DNA of 64,000 nucleotides, taken from Microplitis mediator (lineage: Eukaryota; Arthropoda; Insecta; Hymenoptera; Braconidae). Where the stretch lies: positions 6,696,001-6,760,000 of the forward strand of contig NC_079975.1 in the NCBI RefSeq assembly GCF_029852145.1, read 5' to 3'. Position numbers and translations under genes: made by a program. Positions 43,900 to 53,579 of this stretch are shown piece after piece. The notes below the pieces were generated by a model. That model was not told the DNA's origin. It saw only the letters and a program-made list of their open reading frames with translations, and ran no database searches. Each line of letters starts with the position of its first letter. Position 1 is the stretch's first letter.

Positions 43900-45190
43900 G
43901 TTAGGAAATAATCGGAGACCTAATTAGTAAAAGTTCGTGATTACTAAGGCATTGATGATACTTAATATAGAAATTTTAAAAATTAGTGTGAGATGTAATA
44001 GTTCCATTTTCTACATTAAGGATCATAATTGATTGCCCGCACTGTAAATCTTATCGAACCACTTAACAAATTTTCTTATTTGGTACTTTAATTTTTACAC
44101 ACCGGTTAAACGGTAATTTTTACAATTTTAAAGAGGAATAAATGATTTTTAAGAAAAGAATTTTCTGTGAGCAGAATTTAATAAATATTTTAAATTTTAT
44201 TGTGTTCGATTTACATTTTCAAACTGTAAATATTACTGCTTAGTTTGCAACTAATTTTTTACTGGATAAAATTTAAAAATTACAGTATACATTTTAACTT
44301 TTGTAATTTTGAATATGACGGGCTCGTTTTTACATTTTATTCTGTAACTATTCCAGTTTTCTTTTTTCCGTGAATGTTGATAAATTTATAAATACGATTT
44401 CGTATTAATATGTAATATATTCTACTTTAGACCGTTTGAAATATGATAAGGATAATGAAATGGAGTTCTTAAATTATAACATCAAACTTGTAATACTTGC
44501 TCTAATACCATCATAAAAAAAAAATTCACTATTATCCGTATCATCTTTCAAATGGTCTAAATTCGAATATACGCATCAACTTTACTGATGAGCCCAGCAA
44601 GTATACTCGGGGTGAAACCGTAGTTATAAATTTATTATCTTTAGGTCTCCGATTATTTCCTAATTATGTATAGGATTACAGTGAGCATCATCGTCATGAT
44701 ATCCTGTAATATCACTCGTCCGAAGTTTAGAATCTAATAAAACCGTCAATTAAGCAGATCAGTAGAGACGTAATTCTTTTAACAACAAATAAAATAACTA
44801 TTATTGTTGTCATTATTATTATTTTTTTTATTCTTACTTTTACTTCAATGTTCTAATGGAAATTATGATACGAGCAACGGTGCCAGGAAGTCTAGTGGTT
44901 CCAACATCATCTCACGTCTCAACGTAGTAAAATCCTTTACACGGAAATCGTGTCAAGGTCACGTTGATCATTGCCTACTTATATGAACAGACGGAAATTC
45001 GTAAAAGTTAACTTTTCATAAAATGATATTTTTATTTATAATTTTAACTTGATTTTCTACTGCAGCGAATTAATGATGAAATACATCAATTCATTAATGA
45101 AAATAGGCCTCTCATGCGGAAAATGGAAGTATTGAAATTTTTCAACAGTTTATCATCTCGACGGGTGTTTTTTAAATAGTGTAAGTTTAA
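43900..45190. other. Intergenic, no recognised feature
   Basis: AT-rich. A stretch at about 44,800-44,990 is open but has no ATG and begins in a TTATTATT low-complexity run. Confidence 0.45.
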
Positions 45191-45198
45191 TTTAAATA

Positions 45199-45252
45199 CC
45201 CTATCCAAAAGTTACCATTTGAGTAGATTCTATGGAAGCTTTTTGGATAGGG
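45199..45252. mobile_element. 54-bp CCCTATCCAAAAG hairpin with TA duplication
   Basis: Ends CCCTATCCAAAAG and CTTTTTGGATAGGG, flanked by TA (45197-45198 and 45253-45254), 37 bp upstream of the 5S gene. Confidence 0.7.
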
Positions 45253-45441
45253 TATTATATTAAATAGTAAATTACGAACAGTATTGAATGTCACCGGCCA
45301 TATCATGCTGAATGCACTGGTTTAATAAACCATAATAGGTGAACTGCTGTATATACTGAACTACCATTGTAAATTGTGTAAAGATTCATCCTCTGTATAT
45401 ATTCCCACAATCTGACCCATTCTTTCTCTTTTTTCCTACTG

Positions 45442-45536
45442 CCCTGGTGGAAATTTTTCGGACTTTTCTCTGAAAAAGTCTTTAGAACTTTAGAACTGCG
45501 TTTTTCAGAGAAAATTCCGAAAAATTTCCACCAGGG
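45442..45536. repeat. Near-perfect hairpin MITE within the retro-insertion
   Basis: The arms begin CCCTGGTGGAAATTTTTCGG and are mirrored at the right end, giving about 35 bp per arm around a ~23-base loop. It sits inside the 5S retro-insertion, so it either travelled with the RNA or hopped in later. Confidence 0.75.
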
Positions 45537-45756
45537 TGGTCACCCTTAGTTGTAAGTCTACTAATATATAATTTATGTTCAAGTGGTTTTTCTACAAGGA
45601 ATTTTTTTTTCCACTTATGATCGCTCTGACGAGATATAAAGCTGTCTACCTCTGGGACTAACATTACAAAGAACTGCAATAGAAGCAGCCAAGTTTTAAA
45701 TAAATATAAGCTATGAGTTACTACCTTAGTAGTCTAATAGTTCAACAAATGATAAT

Positions 45757-45956
45757 GAGTGTGAATGTAGCAGACATCAGACAAATTTAAAGTATTAATA
45801 AATAGAGTCAATAATTAATAAAATATAATTTTTTAAAAATGCGCATTTAAAAAGTTTTCAAATTAATAAGTGCATTTTTTATAAATATTTTTTTAAAAAT
45901 TATTTACTCTATTTATTTATAGTTTTAAATTTGTCTGATGTCTGCTATATTCACAA
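45757..45956. repeat. Foldback element with AGCAGACATCAGACAAATTT arms
   Basis: The left arm GTGAATGTAGCAGACATCAG and its inverse at about 45,925-45,956 enclose AT-rich palindromic sequence. It lies inside the retro-insertion, close to its 3' end. Confidence 0.65.
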
Positions 45957-46179
45957 TCATAAATAATATTGTATTGGTTTTTGTAAATTAGTTTGAGTCA
46001 CATATTGTACTGTTAAACTTTGTACTTTTTGATTTCAAATAAATTTTGTATAAAAAAAAAAAAAAAAAAAAAAAAACTGAATGCACTGGTTTTCGTCTGA
46101 TCACCAAAGTTAAGCAGCATTGAGCCTGGTCAGTACTTAGATGGGTGACCGCTTGGTAACACCACGTGCTGTTGACGTC

Positions 46180-46193
46180 TTTTTTTTTTTTTT
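46180..46193 (+). terminator. Pol III T-run terminator of the 5S gene
   Basis: A run of 14 T starts four bases after the inferred 3' end of the 5S sequence, the normal position for RNA polymerase III termination. Confidence 0.8.
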
Positions 46194-46841
46194 CTACGAA
46201 ATTGAATCTTTATTTTTAAATTAATAAATACGTAATTGTGTAAAATTTCTTTAGCTTTTAATTTTCATACCCAGAAATTTTTATTTTTATACCTCTGTTA
46301 ATTTATTAACTGATTATCGTTACAGCGTTTTTTTAAGGTTTTGGAAAAATGCTTAAGATGAGAATTTCCTCGAGAGTCATGTTGGTCTGTATTTTAAAGG
46401 GCATTAAATTTTCGAGTAGTCTACGTACTCAAAAACGATTAATTGTCAAGTTTTGATAAAAATATGATAGATATTAATTAATAAAATTATTAAATAATAA
46501 CTTACTTAAAATTTATCAATAACTTTTTAAATACTCAGTAATTAAATAAATAATAATTGCCGCTAATTTTTCCACACATTTTTCAATAAATCATTAGTAC
46601 CAATGCTTGTACTTGCATATTATTAATTATTTATACTTGTTATTTCCATTGATTCATACTTTCGAGTAAATTAATTATATTTAAATAAAAAAACAAACAA
46701 ACGTGTCAGATTTGTTTACAGTGTCGCCATTTTGAATAGAGCGTCCTCTTTAAAATTGCGCGGAAAGATTTTAAATTTCATTGTGCCAATTTGGGTGCAT
46801 TCCGAAATGCACTGAGCAGCTGTGGCGTAGCGCATTCCGAA

Positions 46842-47897
46842 ATGCACCCTTATTAATTGTTCTTATTACTTGCACGGTAAATTTAAATATTTGAGAAATA
46901 AATTATTAGAAATTGGAGAAAACTAAAAATCGTACGTCAAAATAAAATAGCGGCAGAATATGATAGAAAAATATTTAAAAAATTAAAAAAAAAACACGCA
47001 AGTGTTTGAACAAACCTTGGTGGGGAAATAATGTGCAGAAGGGTGTCCTAATACACTTGGAGATTTAATTTAAATTGCTCCAAGTGCATTGCAGCTAAAA
47101 AACGTCACTTAACTGCTATTTCCCACCAGACGACGCCAGATGATTTCGCTCAGGAACTTGGAAGTTATCAGCATCAGCAACTCGCAACACTTTACACTAG
47201 CACTGAACATTCAACACTTAACGACACCACAGACACTTTGCACAATTTAAATTTCACAAACACTGCACATTTTAATTAAACAATCACTATGAGCAATAAA
47301 TTTTATGGATAATTCTGTGAATTAACTGCAATATTGTGCTTCAATTCAAACGCAAAGAAGGATCTGGACTACTACTGCCATTCTCGATGATACTGACTGC
47401 CGCTATTGGACCGCCAGTTGATACAAAGCAATCGATTTTGCAACCATTCGATTGCCCCCACTCTAGCGAAAATTTGAACGTTGAAACAGTGACGCGCAGT
47501 AGCGCTATCTTGGCGCGAAATTTCAAAATTGAAATTCAATAATTTCATTAAAATTTATATGTATATCAATAATTATATTAATTAGACTACAAAATATACT
47601 CGAAAATTTTTATATATATCAATAATTATATTAATTAGACTACAAAATATACTCGAAAATTTGTATATATATCAATAATTATATTAATTAGACTACAAAA
47701 TATACTCGAAAATTTTTATTATTATCAATAATTTATTAATTATTCCCATTACTTACGCGGCAAATTTAAATATTTGAAAAATAAATTATCAGAAATTGGA
47801 GAAAACTAAAAATCGCACGTCGAAATAAAATGGTGGCAGAATATAATAGAAAAATATTTAGAAAATTACAAAAAAAAAAAAAAACACGCAAGTGTTT
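46842..47897 (+). mobile_element. ~1.1-kb element with ~155-bp terminal direct repeats, copy 1
   Basis: The same ~155-bp unit lies at both ends (about 46,848-47,008 and 47,735-47,897): TACTTGCACGGTAAATTTAA, TTGGAGAAAACTAAAAATCG, AAAATAAAATAGCGGCAG, ACACGCAAGTGTTT. The middle is shared with the minus-strand copy at 56,627-57,717. The sequence GCATTCCGAAATGCAC occurs at and near the left border. No protein domain is recognised; short frames in the middle are kept in both copies but are not convincing genes. Terminal direct repeats around a short interior resemble a miniature LTR element (TRIM), but no primer-binding site was identified. Confidence 0.65.
47545..47723 (+). repeat. ~60-bp minisatellite, three units, inside copy 1
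   Basis: Three tandem units containing ATCAATAATTATATTAATTA and GACTACAAAATATACTCGAA. Copy 2 of the host element has a single unit here, so the array expanded after the copies separated. Confidence 0.85.
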
Positions 47898-48374
47898 TGT
47901 GAAATTTAAAAATCAGTACACACATGTTTTTAAATTTCATTATTTTAATTTATTTATTTATTTAAAATTTATAAAGTGTCTCACGTCTGCTCCATTTACA
48001 TTTACTCTCATCAATGTTTCAGTTCCCAATTCTATCTTTAAGCCTTCTGCACATTGCACGAACAAATAAATTGTTTATTTTGTGTGAAGTAACCTTTTTT
48101 TAACCTAACTCAAAACATGGCACATGGTTGTGTGATTATCAATATTATTTATACATAAATGACACAAATCCGAAGTCTAAAGTAAATATATAAACATGTG
48201 TTAAACACTCGAAACCATACTAGTCATGTTTGTTCTACATAAATTAATTTAAGTAAATGTAAATACTTTGGCACAAAGAAATAATACAAATTATGAAATT
48301 AACACCATAATTAGTGGTTTTGTTTAAAGATTTAAAATTTATTATAATAATCTAATAAATGCGGCGTAATTAAA

Positions 48375-51300
48375 ATGGTACTGTGTCGTGAAGGAAAAAT
48401 TGGCTTAGGATGTTTTATTATTTCCATAATTATTGCAACGATACCAGAAATTTTGTTACGAATTGAATTTAATTCTTACATTCATGAAGTTTTGATAAAT
48501 GTCTGGTTAATTCATTTATTTCAATATGGATTTTTAAATATATTACTATTCCTGACGTTCAAAGGATTTTTATATCAAGTGAGTTTTTTTTTCTATTTCA
48601 ATTTGTTATTAACTACATGGTACTGAAGTTAGCAGACGTCAAATAATTTTTGAATTTTTCTAGAAAAAATAAATCAAGGTGAAAGCCCCTATACCCGCTC
48701 ACTTTTCATTGGAGTGAGATTAAATCACTCAATATAAATTAATAAATAAAATGAAGAACAATATTTTTTTTAAAGTTATTTTTTACGACCCTGAAGTTAG
48801 CAGACAATTAAAAATTTTTTGATTTTTTTTTACCAATTAAATTTGGAGAAAAAGAAAAAACTAAAAATATGCACATGTAGAAAATTTCAAAGACTATAAG
48901 TGCAATTTTTTCAAATATTTTTTTTTTTATAATTTCTCGCTTAAAAAAAATCCAAAAATTATTAGACGTCGACTTACTTCAGTATCATTATTTTTTGAAG
49001 TTTCGAGTATTAGAATAAAATTTAAGTTTGAAGAATAATGTTGATAATTAATTATTATTAATTTTTTAAATAAGGTCCTTGAGTGTACCCATAGTCGCTC
49101 ACTAAAAGTTGTGATGTACCATTACTCGACCAACACATGGCCCTATTGTCGCTCAAAGAAAATATCAATCAAACTATGATAAATTTATTGATTGGGACAA
49201 TAATTTATAAATTATACTACTTTATTCTTTCATAATATAAAATTTCATGAATTTTAAAAATGTATTTAATAAGATATAGTTATAACAATCCTTAAAAAAT
49301 TTGACGTAGCCTAAATTTAATCTAACGAATGAATGTTAAAGTAAAAAATGCCCGGCTGAGCGCGATTTTGAAAACAGTCATTTAATTTAAATTTATAATC
49401 TATTATAAAATAATTTGATACATCATATTTTAATATATTTAGATTCACAAATAATTATTTATCAATAATCATATTTTTAGTTGTAATTTTGTTTAATAAA
49501 AATTATAAAAAAACGCCTTAAACAATTAAAGTGAGCGACTAATGGTATTGAGCGGGTATAGGAGCTTCTACCTTATGAAAAAAAAAATATTTTAAAAAAT
49601 TGCACTCGTAGTTTTTTTAGTTTTCTACAAGTGCATTTTTTTATTTTTTGTAATTGATTTGTTAAAAAGAAAAAATCCGAAAATTTTTAATTGGCTGCTA
49701 ACCAGGATCATATTAATTACCATAATTATTTTACTTATTCTAGATTGCAGTGAGATCAGCATTTCTCGGTTATATTTTTGGAATTGGAATTATTATTTAT
49801 TTCTCAGCTCCATTGTCATGGAGATGTTTTGGAATTTATGCATCCGTTTTGTCAACTTTCCATTTTTCAGAATTTTTGAGCATCGCTTGGACGAACCCCA
49901 AAGCGATATCGATTGATAGTTTTATCCTTAATCATAGCTTAGCTTATAGTATAGCGGCATGCTCCAGTTGGGTTGAATTTTTAATTGAAAGATATTACTT
50001 TCCTGATATAAAATCTCCTGATTTTATTTCTTACGCTGGTTTAACAATTTGTATCTGCGGAGAAATTGTAAGAAAGCTGGCCATGTTTACTGCTAGAGAT
50101 AATTTCAATCATCTTGTACAAATGGAAAAATCCGAAACTCACAAACTCGTTACTAATGGAGTGTATAGACTATCTAGACATCCAAGTTATGTTGGATGGT
50201 TTTATTGGTCAATTGGTACTCAGGTAACTATTACTTGAAGTAATTCGCAGACAATACCCCCATCTTTATTAAATATTCAATGATCTTGAACTGTCATAAC
50301 CGTATTAAAATTTAAATAATTAATTAAGGGCATGATCAGACAGTGCTCCCCACTTTTTGAAAATATTCAATCACTTTCAATTGTAATGACCTATTATAAT
50401 TTTGATAATTAATTTTAAAAAAATTAAAGCATTAATTTAAAAAACGGGCAACGCTGTTACAATTTCGAGACGGATTTTTAAAAAAAATTCTTTACAGTTG
50501 ATATCAATTGGGAGTTGAAAGAAATTTGGAAAATAAGTTTCAGTAAAATCTTTATGCCAACATTATAATTTTAAATGTCAAATTTTTTAGGGTGAATTTA
50601 TTTACCGAATTTCGGTTCACTCTTAATTGATAACAACTGTAAGTAATTTTTTTAAAAATCTATATCAGCAAAATTGTGCCTGCGTGTCTTTTTGTAATTA
50701 ATACTTAAATTGTTTTGTAATTCATAAATAAAATTTTAATACGGTCTGAGAATTCTCTTCAAATAAATTAAATCAATAATTTAAAAAAAAAAAAAATGCA
50801 GTTACAATTTTGCCGAGATGTAGATTTAAAAGAAATTAATTACAGTTGATATCAATTGGGAGTTAAATGAAATTTCTTAAATAATAAATATCAGTAAAAT
50901 CTTCATGTCAATTTTATAATTAGAATTCTCTAATTTTTTAAGCTAAAATTTACTCGTTAAATTTTGTTCAACTTCTGAATGATAACAACTGCAAGTAATT
51001 TTTAAATAATTTTATATCTCGGCAAAATTGTCCTTTTTTTCAATCAATGCTTTAATTTTGTTTTAATTAATTAATAAAATATTAACATGGCTACGACAGT
51101 TAAAAGTAATTCAATATTTTTAAAAAGTGAGGACACTGTTTAAGAATACCCTTAATTTTTAATTAATAAATAATACCTTATAAATAATTAACAATTTTTT
51201 CTAGCTAATACTTAAGAACCCAGTTTGCTTCGTGGCTTATGCTATTGCATCCTGGCAATTTTTTCACAACCGAGTGATCTTGGAAGAAATCACATTATTA

Positions 51301-51387
51301 AACTTTTTCGGAGAAGATTATATTAAATATCAAGAGATGGTTGGAACGGGGTTGCCGTTTATTTCTGGATATAAAATCAACACATAG
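48375..51387 (+). CDS. ICMT: Protein-S-isoprenylcysteine O-methyltransferase (ICMT, ste14 type)
   Basis: Three exons join in phase 0: 48375-48578, 49744-50223 and 51205-51387. They give 288 residues, close to the usual ~285 for animal ICMT, and end in TAG. The enzyme methylates the prenylated C-terminal cysteine of CaaX proteins such as Ras, Rho and lamins using S-adenosylmethionine, as the last step of CaaX processing in the ER membrane. The C-terminal catalytic half is clear: GVYRLSRHPSYVGWFYW (the RHPxYxGW motif), then FHNRVILEEITL with the conserved Glu pair, then FGEDYIKYQ and the tail GTGLPFISGYK. The N-terminal half has several hydrophobic segments, as expected for a multi-pass protein. 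The ATG at 48375 opens the first long hydrophobic segment and no better upstream start is seen. Both introns are occupied by transposon-like repeats (48621-49710 and 50328-51151). Confidence 0.95.
48677..49574. mobile_element. ~900-bp AAGGTGAAAGCCCCTATACCC element
   Basis: Ends AAGGTGAAAGCCCCTATACC (continuing CGCTCAC) and GAGCGGGTATAGGAGCTTCT (continuing ACCTT). CGCTCA motifs repeat inside (TAGTCGCTCACT, TTGTCGCTCAAA, GTGAGCGACTAA). It carries another CTGAAGTTAGCAGAC MITE. Confidence 0.65.
48790..48983. mobile_element. CTGAAGTTAGCAGAC MITE nested at the third level
   Basis: Left CCTGAAGTTAGCAGAC, right GTCGACTTACTTCAGT. The central hairpin TATGCACATGTAGAAAATTT / CTATAAGTGCA matches the host MITE that surrounds it two levels up. 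Confidence 0.7.
50328..51151. mobile_element. TTAA-flanked element in ICMT intron 2
   Basis: Flanked by TTAA (50324-50327 and 51152-51155). The inverted ends share GGG, ACAGTG, TCCCCACTTTTTGAAAATAT and CAAT. It contains two tandem ~350-bp units, each with ACAGTTGATATCAATTGGGA. A second partial left end (CAGACAATACCCCCATCT) lies just outside at about 50,250. TTAA duplication is typical of piggyBac-type insertion, but no transposase is present. Confidence 0.7.
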
Positions 51388-52685
51388 CTTACAATGGTGT
51401 AATTTCTTGTGTATAAATTGTTAATATTCTATATATATATATCTGCAGTATTTTTACAGCTCGCGATTTTTGCAGAGATTTAAAAACTTATTAGTTATTT
51501 CATTGAAGATAATTGAGTTTTTTTATAATTGATCACTTGATAATATATTCTCTTAAAGAGTTCTGTCTTTTAGCTCTGTCATTCTCGAAGATAAACGGCA
51601 GCATGTTGTTGCACTTATTCAGTAAATGAAGACTTACACGTTTTCCTCTTAAGGAGGTTCGATACCGATTTTCGAAATAATACCAAAATTCTGAAATTTT
51701 TTTTATCGAAAGAGTTATAAAAAAAAGGATCACTGTTAAAATTTCAAATCGATTCACTACACCATTTTCGATAAATAAATTTTCAAAGTTCGTTCTTATA
51801 CACGGGCGTAAATGGGAATCATTTTTCAAAGTGCTATAGTTTTTGCTACAATAATACCATCGGTATAAATTATTCAGTTTCAAATAATTAAACATTTCTG
51901 AACACATTAATATATTTATATATAATACTATTTTTTAAATAAAAGATTTACTACTAGATAATAGAGTAACGAGTCGAGCCTTTTTTTTATTTTGCACTTG
52001 GAGTTTTGTTTGTAAAAAAAAAAAACATGGACAAAAATAACTGAAGTTCCGATTTTATTTACTATTGTAAGTGTGAGTTTAAATTGAGAGCATAAAATAG
52101 AAATGGTAGTCTTGCAATAAAAATTTTGTAAAATATATTTGTCCAATTAAATGATATATATGTATATATTAAGTGTTAATCAGCTAAATCATATAAATCT
52201 ACTCTATTAAATAAATCATAACATGTAACTTAATAAAGTGCGCATTAAAAATTATAATTTTTGATCTTAAAAAAACTCTATGTATATAAAAAGCTAATGA
52301 AAAGTTTCATAAATTCTTATTATATATTGTTATCAGTTCAGCTAACAAGAGATAAGTACGATCAATAAAAAAATACCAAATAAAATACTTAAAACCCAAC
52401 AACTTCGATGGCTCATTTTATTTTTTTTAATTAAAAAACTAAAATTATAATTAACACATCCATTTCATACGCCAAAAGAATAAAATATCCCCTTAAAGTA
52501 CTGGAATTATCCGTAGCTTACGCTGGCGTTGAGGTTTCCAAAATCAATCACCCAGATCCCGATGACACAGATTGACTTTCTTACTTACCGACCATAAATC
52601 TTAAATCAAAAAGAAAATGTTGAATTCAAGAATTTGTATAAACTCTCTATAGAATTTCTGTATCGATTTAAAATAATCTTACTAC
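51388..52685. other. ICMT 3' flank, no further gene recognised
   Basis: Includes the ICMT 3' UTR. AATAAA-like sites occur near 51,774 and 51,938. No bounded repeat seen. Confidence 0.4.
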
Positions 52686-52689
52686 CCAT

Positions 52690-53215
52690 ATAACAATCTT
52701 ATTCAAGGCTTGAGCAAGCCTGGTCTCAAGTTCGATAGACGTTAGTGTCTTTTCCTACCTATGTGTCCTGCTGCAGATACTTGTAACCAGATTTAAATTG
52801 CAAGACTAGTGCAAGCCTTAGACAAGAAATTTGTGCCAGATTATAACTCAATTCTGGCGGAAGACTATAGTTGAAAATAGTTGCGCATGGCTTGATGAAG
52901 ATCTGCTCAAAGCTCAAAATTGACCTTGAGCTTTGAGCAGATCTTGAGCAAGCCATGCGTAAGTACCTACTGTAAGTTACTGCTGCAAGAAATGCGTCAG
53001 ACACTTTTTCACTGCACCGTTCAAGATATCTTTAATATTCTTACGTACGATACCATGAGCAAGACATACACAAATCTTGGCATAGGTTTCTTGAAACACG
53101 ATTTTGCAAAAGACACATACGTGAAAAAAGACACTAGCAGCTAGGGGTCTTGCTCAATATACTTACTCGAGACTCTCGCCGAAACACGTGTTACTTGGGC
53201 TGTTGTAAGATTGTC
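52690..53215. repeat. TTGAGCAAGCC-motif repeat with a central hairpin
   Basis: GGCTTGAGCAAGCCTGG near the left, TCTTGCTCAA and ACTTGGGCTG near the right, and ACAATCTTA at both borders inverted. A strong hairpin at about 52,884-52,959 has arms GATCTGCTCAAAGCTCAA / TTGAGCTTTGAGCAGATC inside a CGCATGGCTTG/CAAGCCATGCG stem. Confidence 0.5.
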
Positions 53216-53420
53216 TTTGGTATGTAATTTTGTGCAAATTTCTGTAGAATTCATTAAATTTGGGTTGTGATGAGGTGTCTTGAGTAGTAATTTGTCATAT
53301 GATTTATTACATATGAACTAAATATTTTTCTTAAGTACATGTTTGTAGCATTACAAATAAATTCATAACCCGTTATAGGATTAAATAAAACTTTCAAAAT
53401 AATGAAACGAAGGTCAATTT

Positions 53421-53572
53421 CCCTGTTTAGAAAATCTCATAGAATCCAATAAATTCTCAAAAATTCCTAAAGAAATTTTACAAGAATGAATGAGTTCTAT
53501 GAGAAGTATTGTAGCTAAGTATAGGGCCTTATACATACAGCTATAAGAATCTAGCGGATTTTTTAAGCAGGG
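53421..53572. mobile_element. CCCTGTTTAGAAAATC MITE, second copy
   Basis: Same termini and internal sequence (AAGAATGAATGAGTTCTATG) as 30343-30472, with about 20 extra bases (GGCCTTATACATACAGC) in the right part. Confidence 0.75.
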
Positions 53573-53579
53573 TTGTTTC

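Larger units (their letters stand above)
45324..46076 (+). mobile_element. Poly(A)-tailed retro-insertion inside the 5S gene
   Basis: The insertion is flanked by a perfect 16-bp duplication of 5S sequence (CTGAATGCACTGGTTT at 45308-45323 and 46077-46092). It ends in 25 A (46052-46076) with AATAAA at 46038-46043. These are hallmarks of LINE-type target-primed reverse transcription of a polyadenylated RNA. No long reading frame or reverse transcriptase is present, so it is a non-autonomous retroposed transcript or a badly 5'-truncated non-LTR element. It contains two foldback elements (45442-45536 and 45757-45956). Known non-LTR families such as Mutsu target 5S genes; whether such an enzyme acted here cannot be told. 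Confidence 0.85.
45290..46176 (+). rRNA. 5S rRNA gene interrupted by a 753-bp insertion
   Basis: The 5' 34 bases (45290-45323, containing GGCCATATCATGCTGAATGC) and the 3' 84 bases (46093-46176, containing GATCACCAAAGTTAAGCAGC and CAGTACTTAGATGGGTGACC) together make a 118-nt 5S rRNA. The ends GTCA and TGAC can pair. The internal Pol III control region (A box, intermediate element, C box) lies wholly in the 3' part, and a 14-T run follows. Differences such as CACTGG for CACCGG suggest a diverged copy. No other 5S unit lies nearby, so it is a dispersed copy or an orphan. As interrupted it cannot give a normal 5S RNA. Confidence 0.88.
48621..49710. mobile_element. CTGAAGTTAGCAGACGTC MITE in ICMT intron 1, split by a 0.9-kb element
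   Basis: The left end ACTGAAGTTAGCAGACGTC and inverted right end TGGTTAGCAGCC are separated by the 48677-49574 insertion. The remaining right part keeps the family hairpin (TGCACTCGTAG, CTACAAGTGCA). It begins 42 bases after exon 1 and ends 33 bases before exon 2. Confidence 0.65.

Noticed and set aside
44804..44986. Apparent small secreted protein with a leucine-rich start
   Set aside because: There is no ATG. The 'signal peptide' is translated from a TTATTATT low-complexity run.
47336..47542. Frames shared between 47.3-47.5 kb and 56.9-57.1 kb
   Set aside because: Both strands are open in the shared element, ends are not conserved, and no domain is recognised. Treated as non-coding repeat.
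51533..51907. 124-codon minus-strand frame downstream of ICMT
   Set aside because: Phe/Ile/Asn/Tyr-rich AT-biased composition with no domain, overlapping the probable ICMT 3' UTR on the opposite strand.
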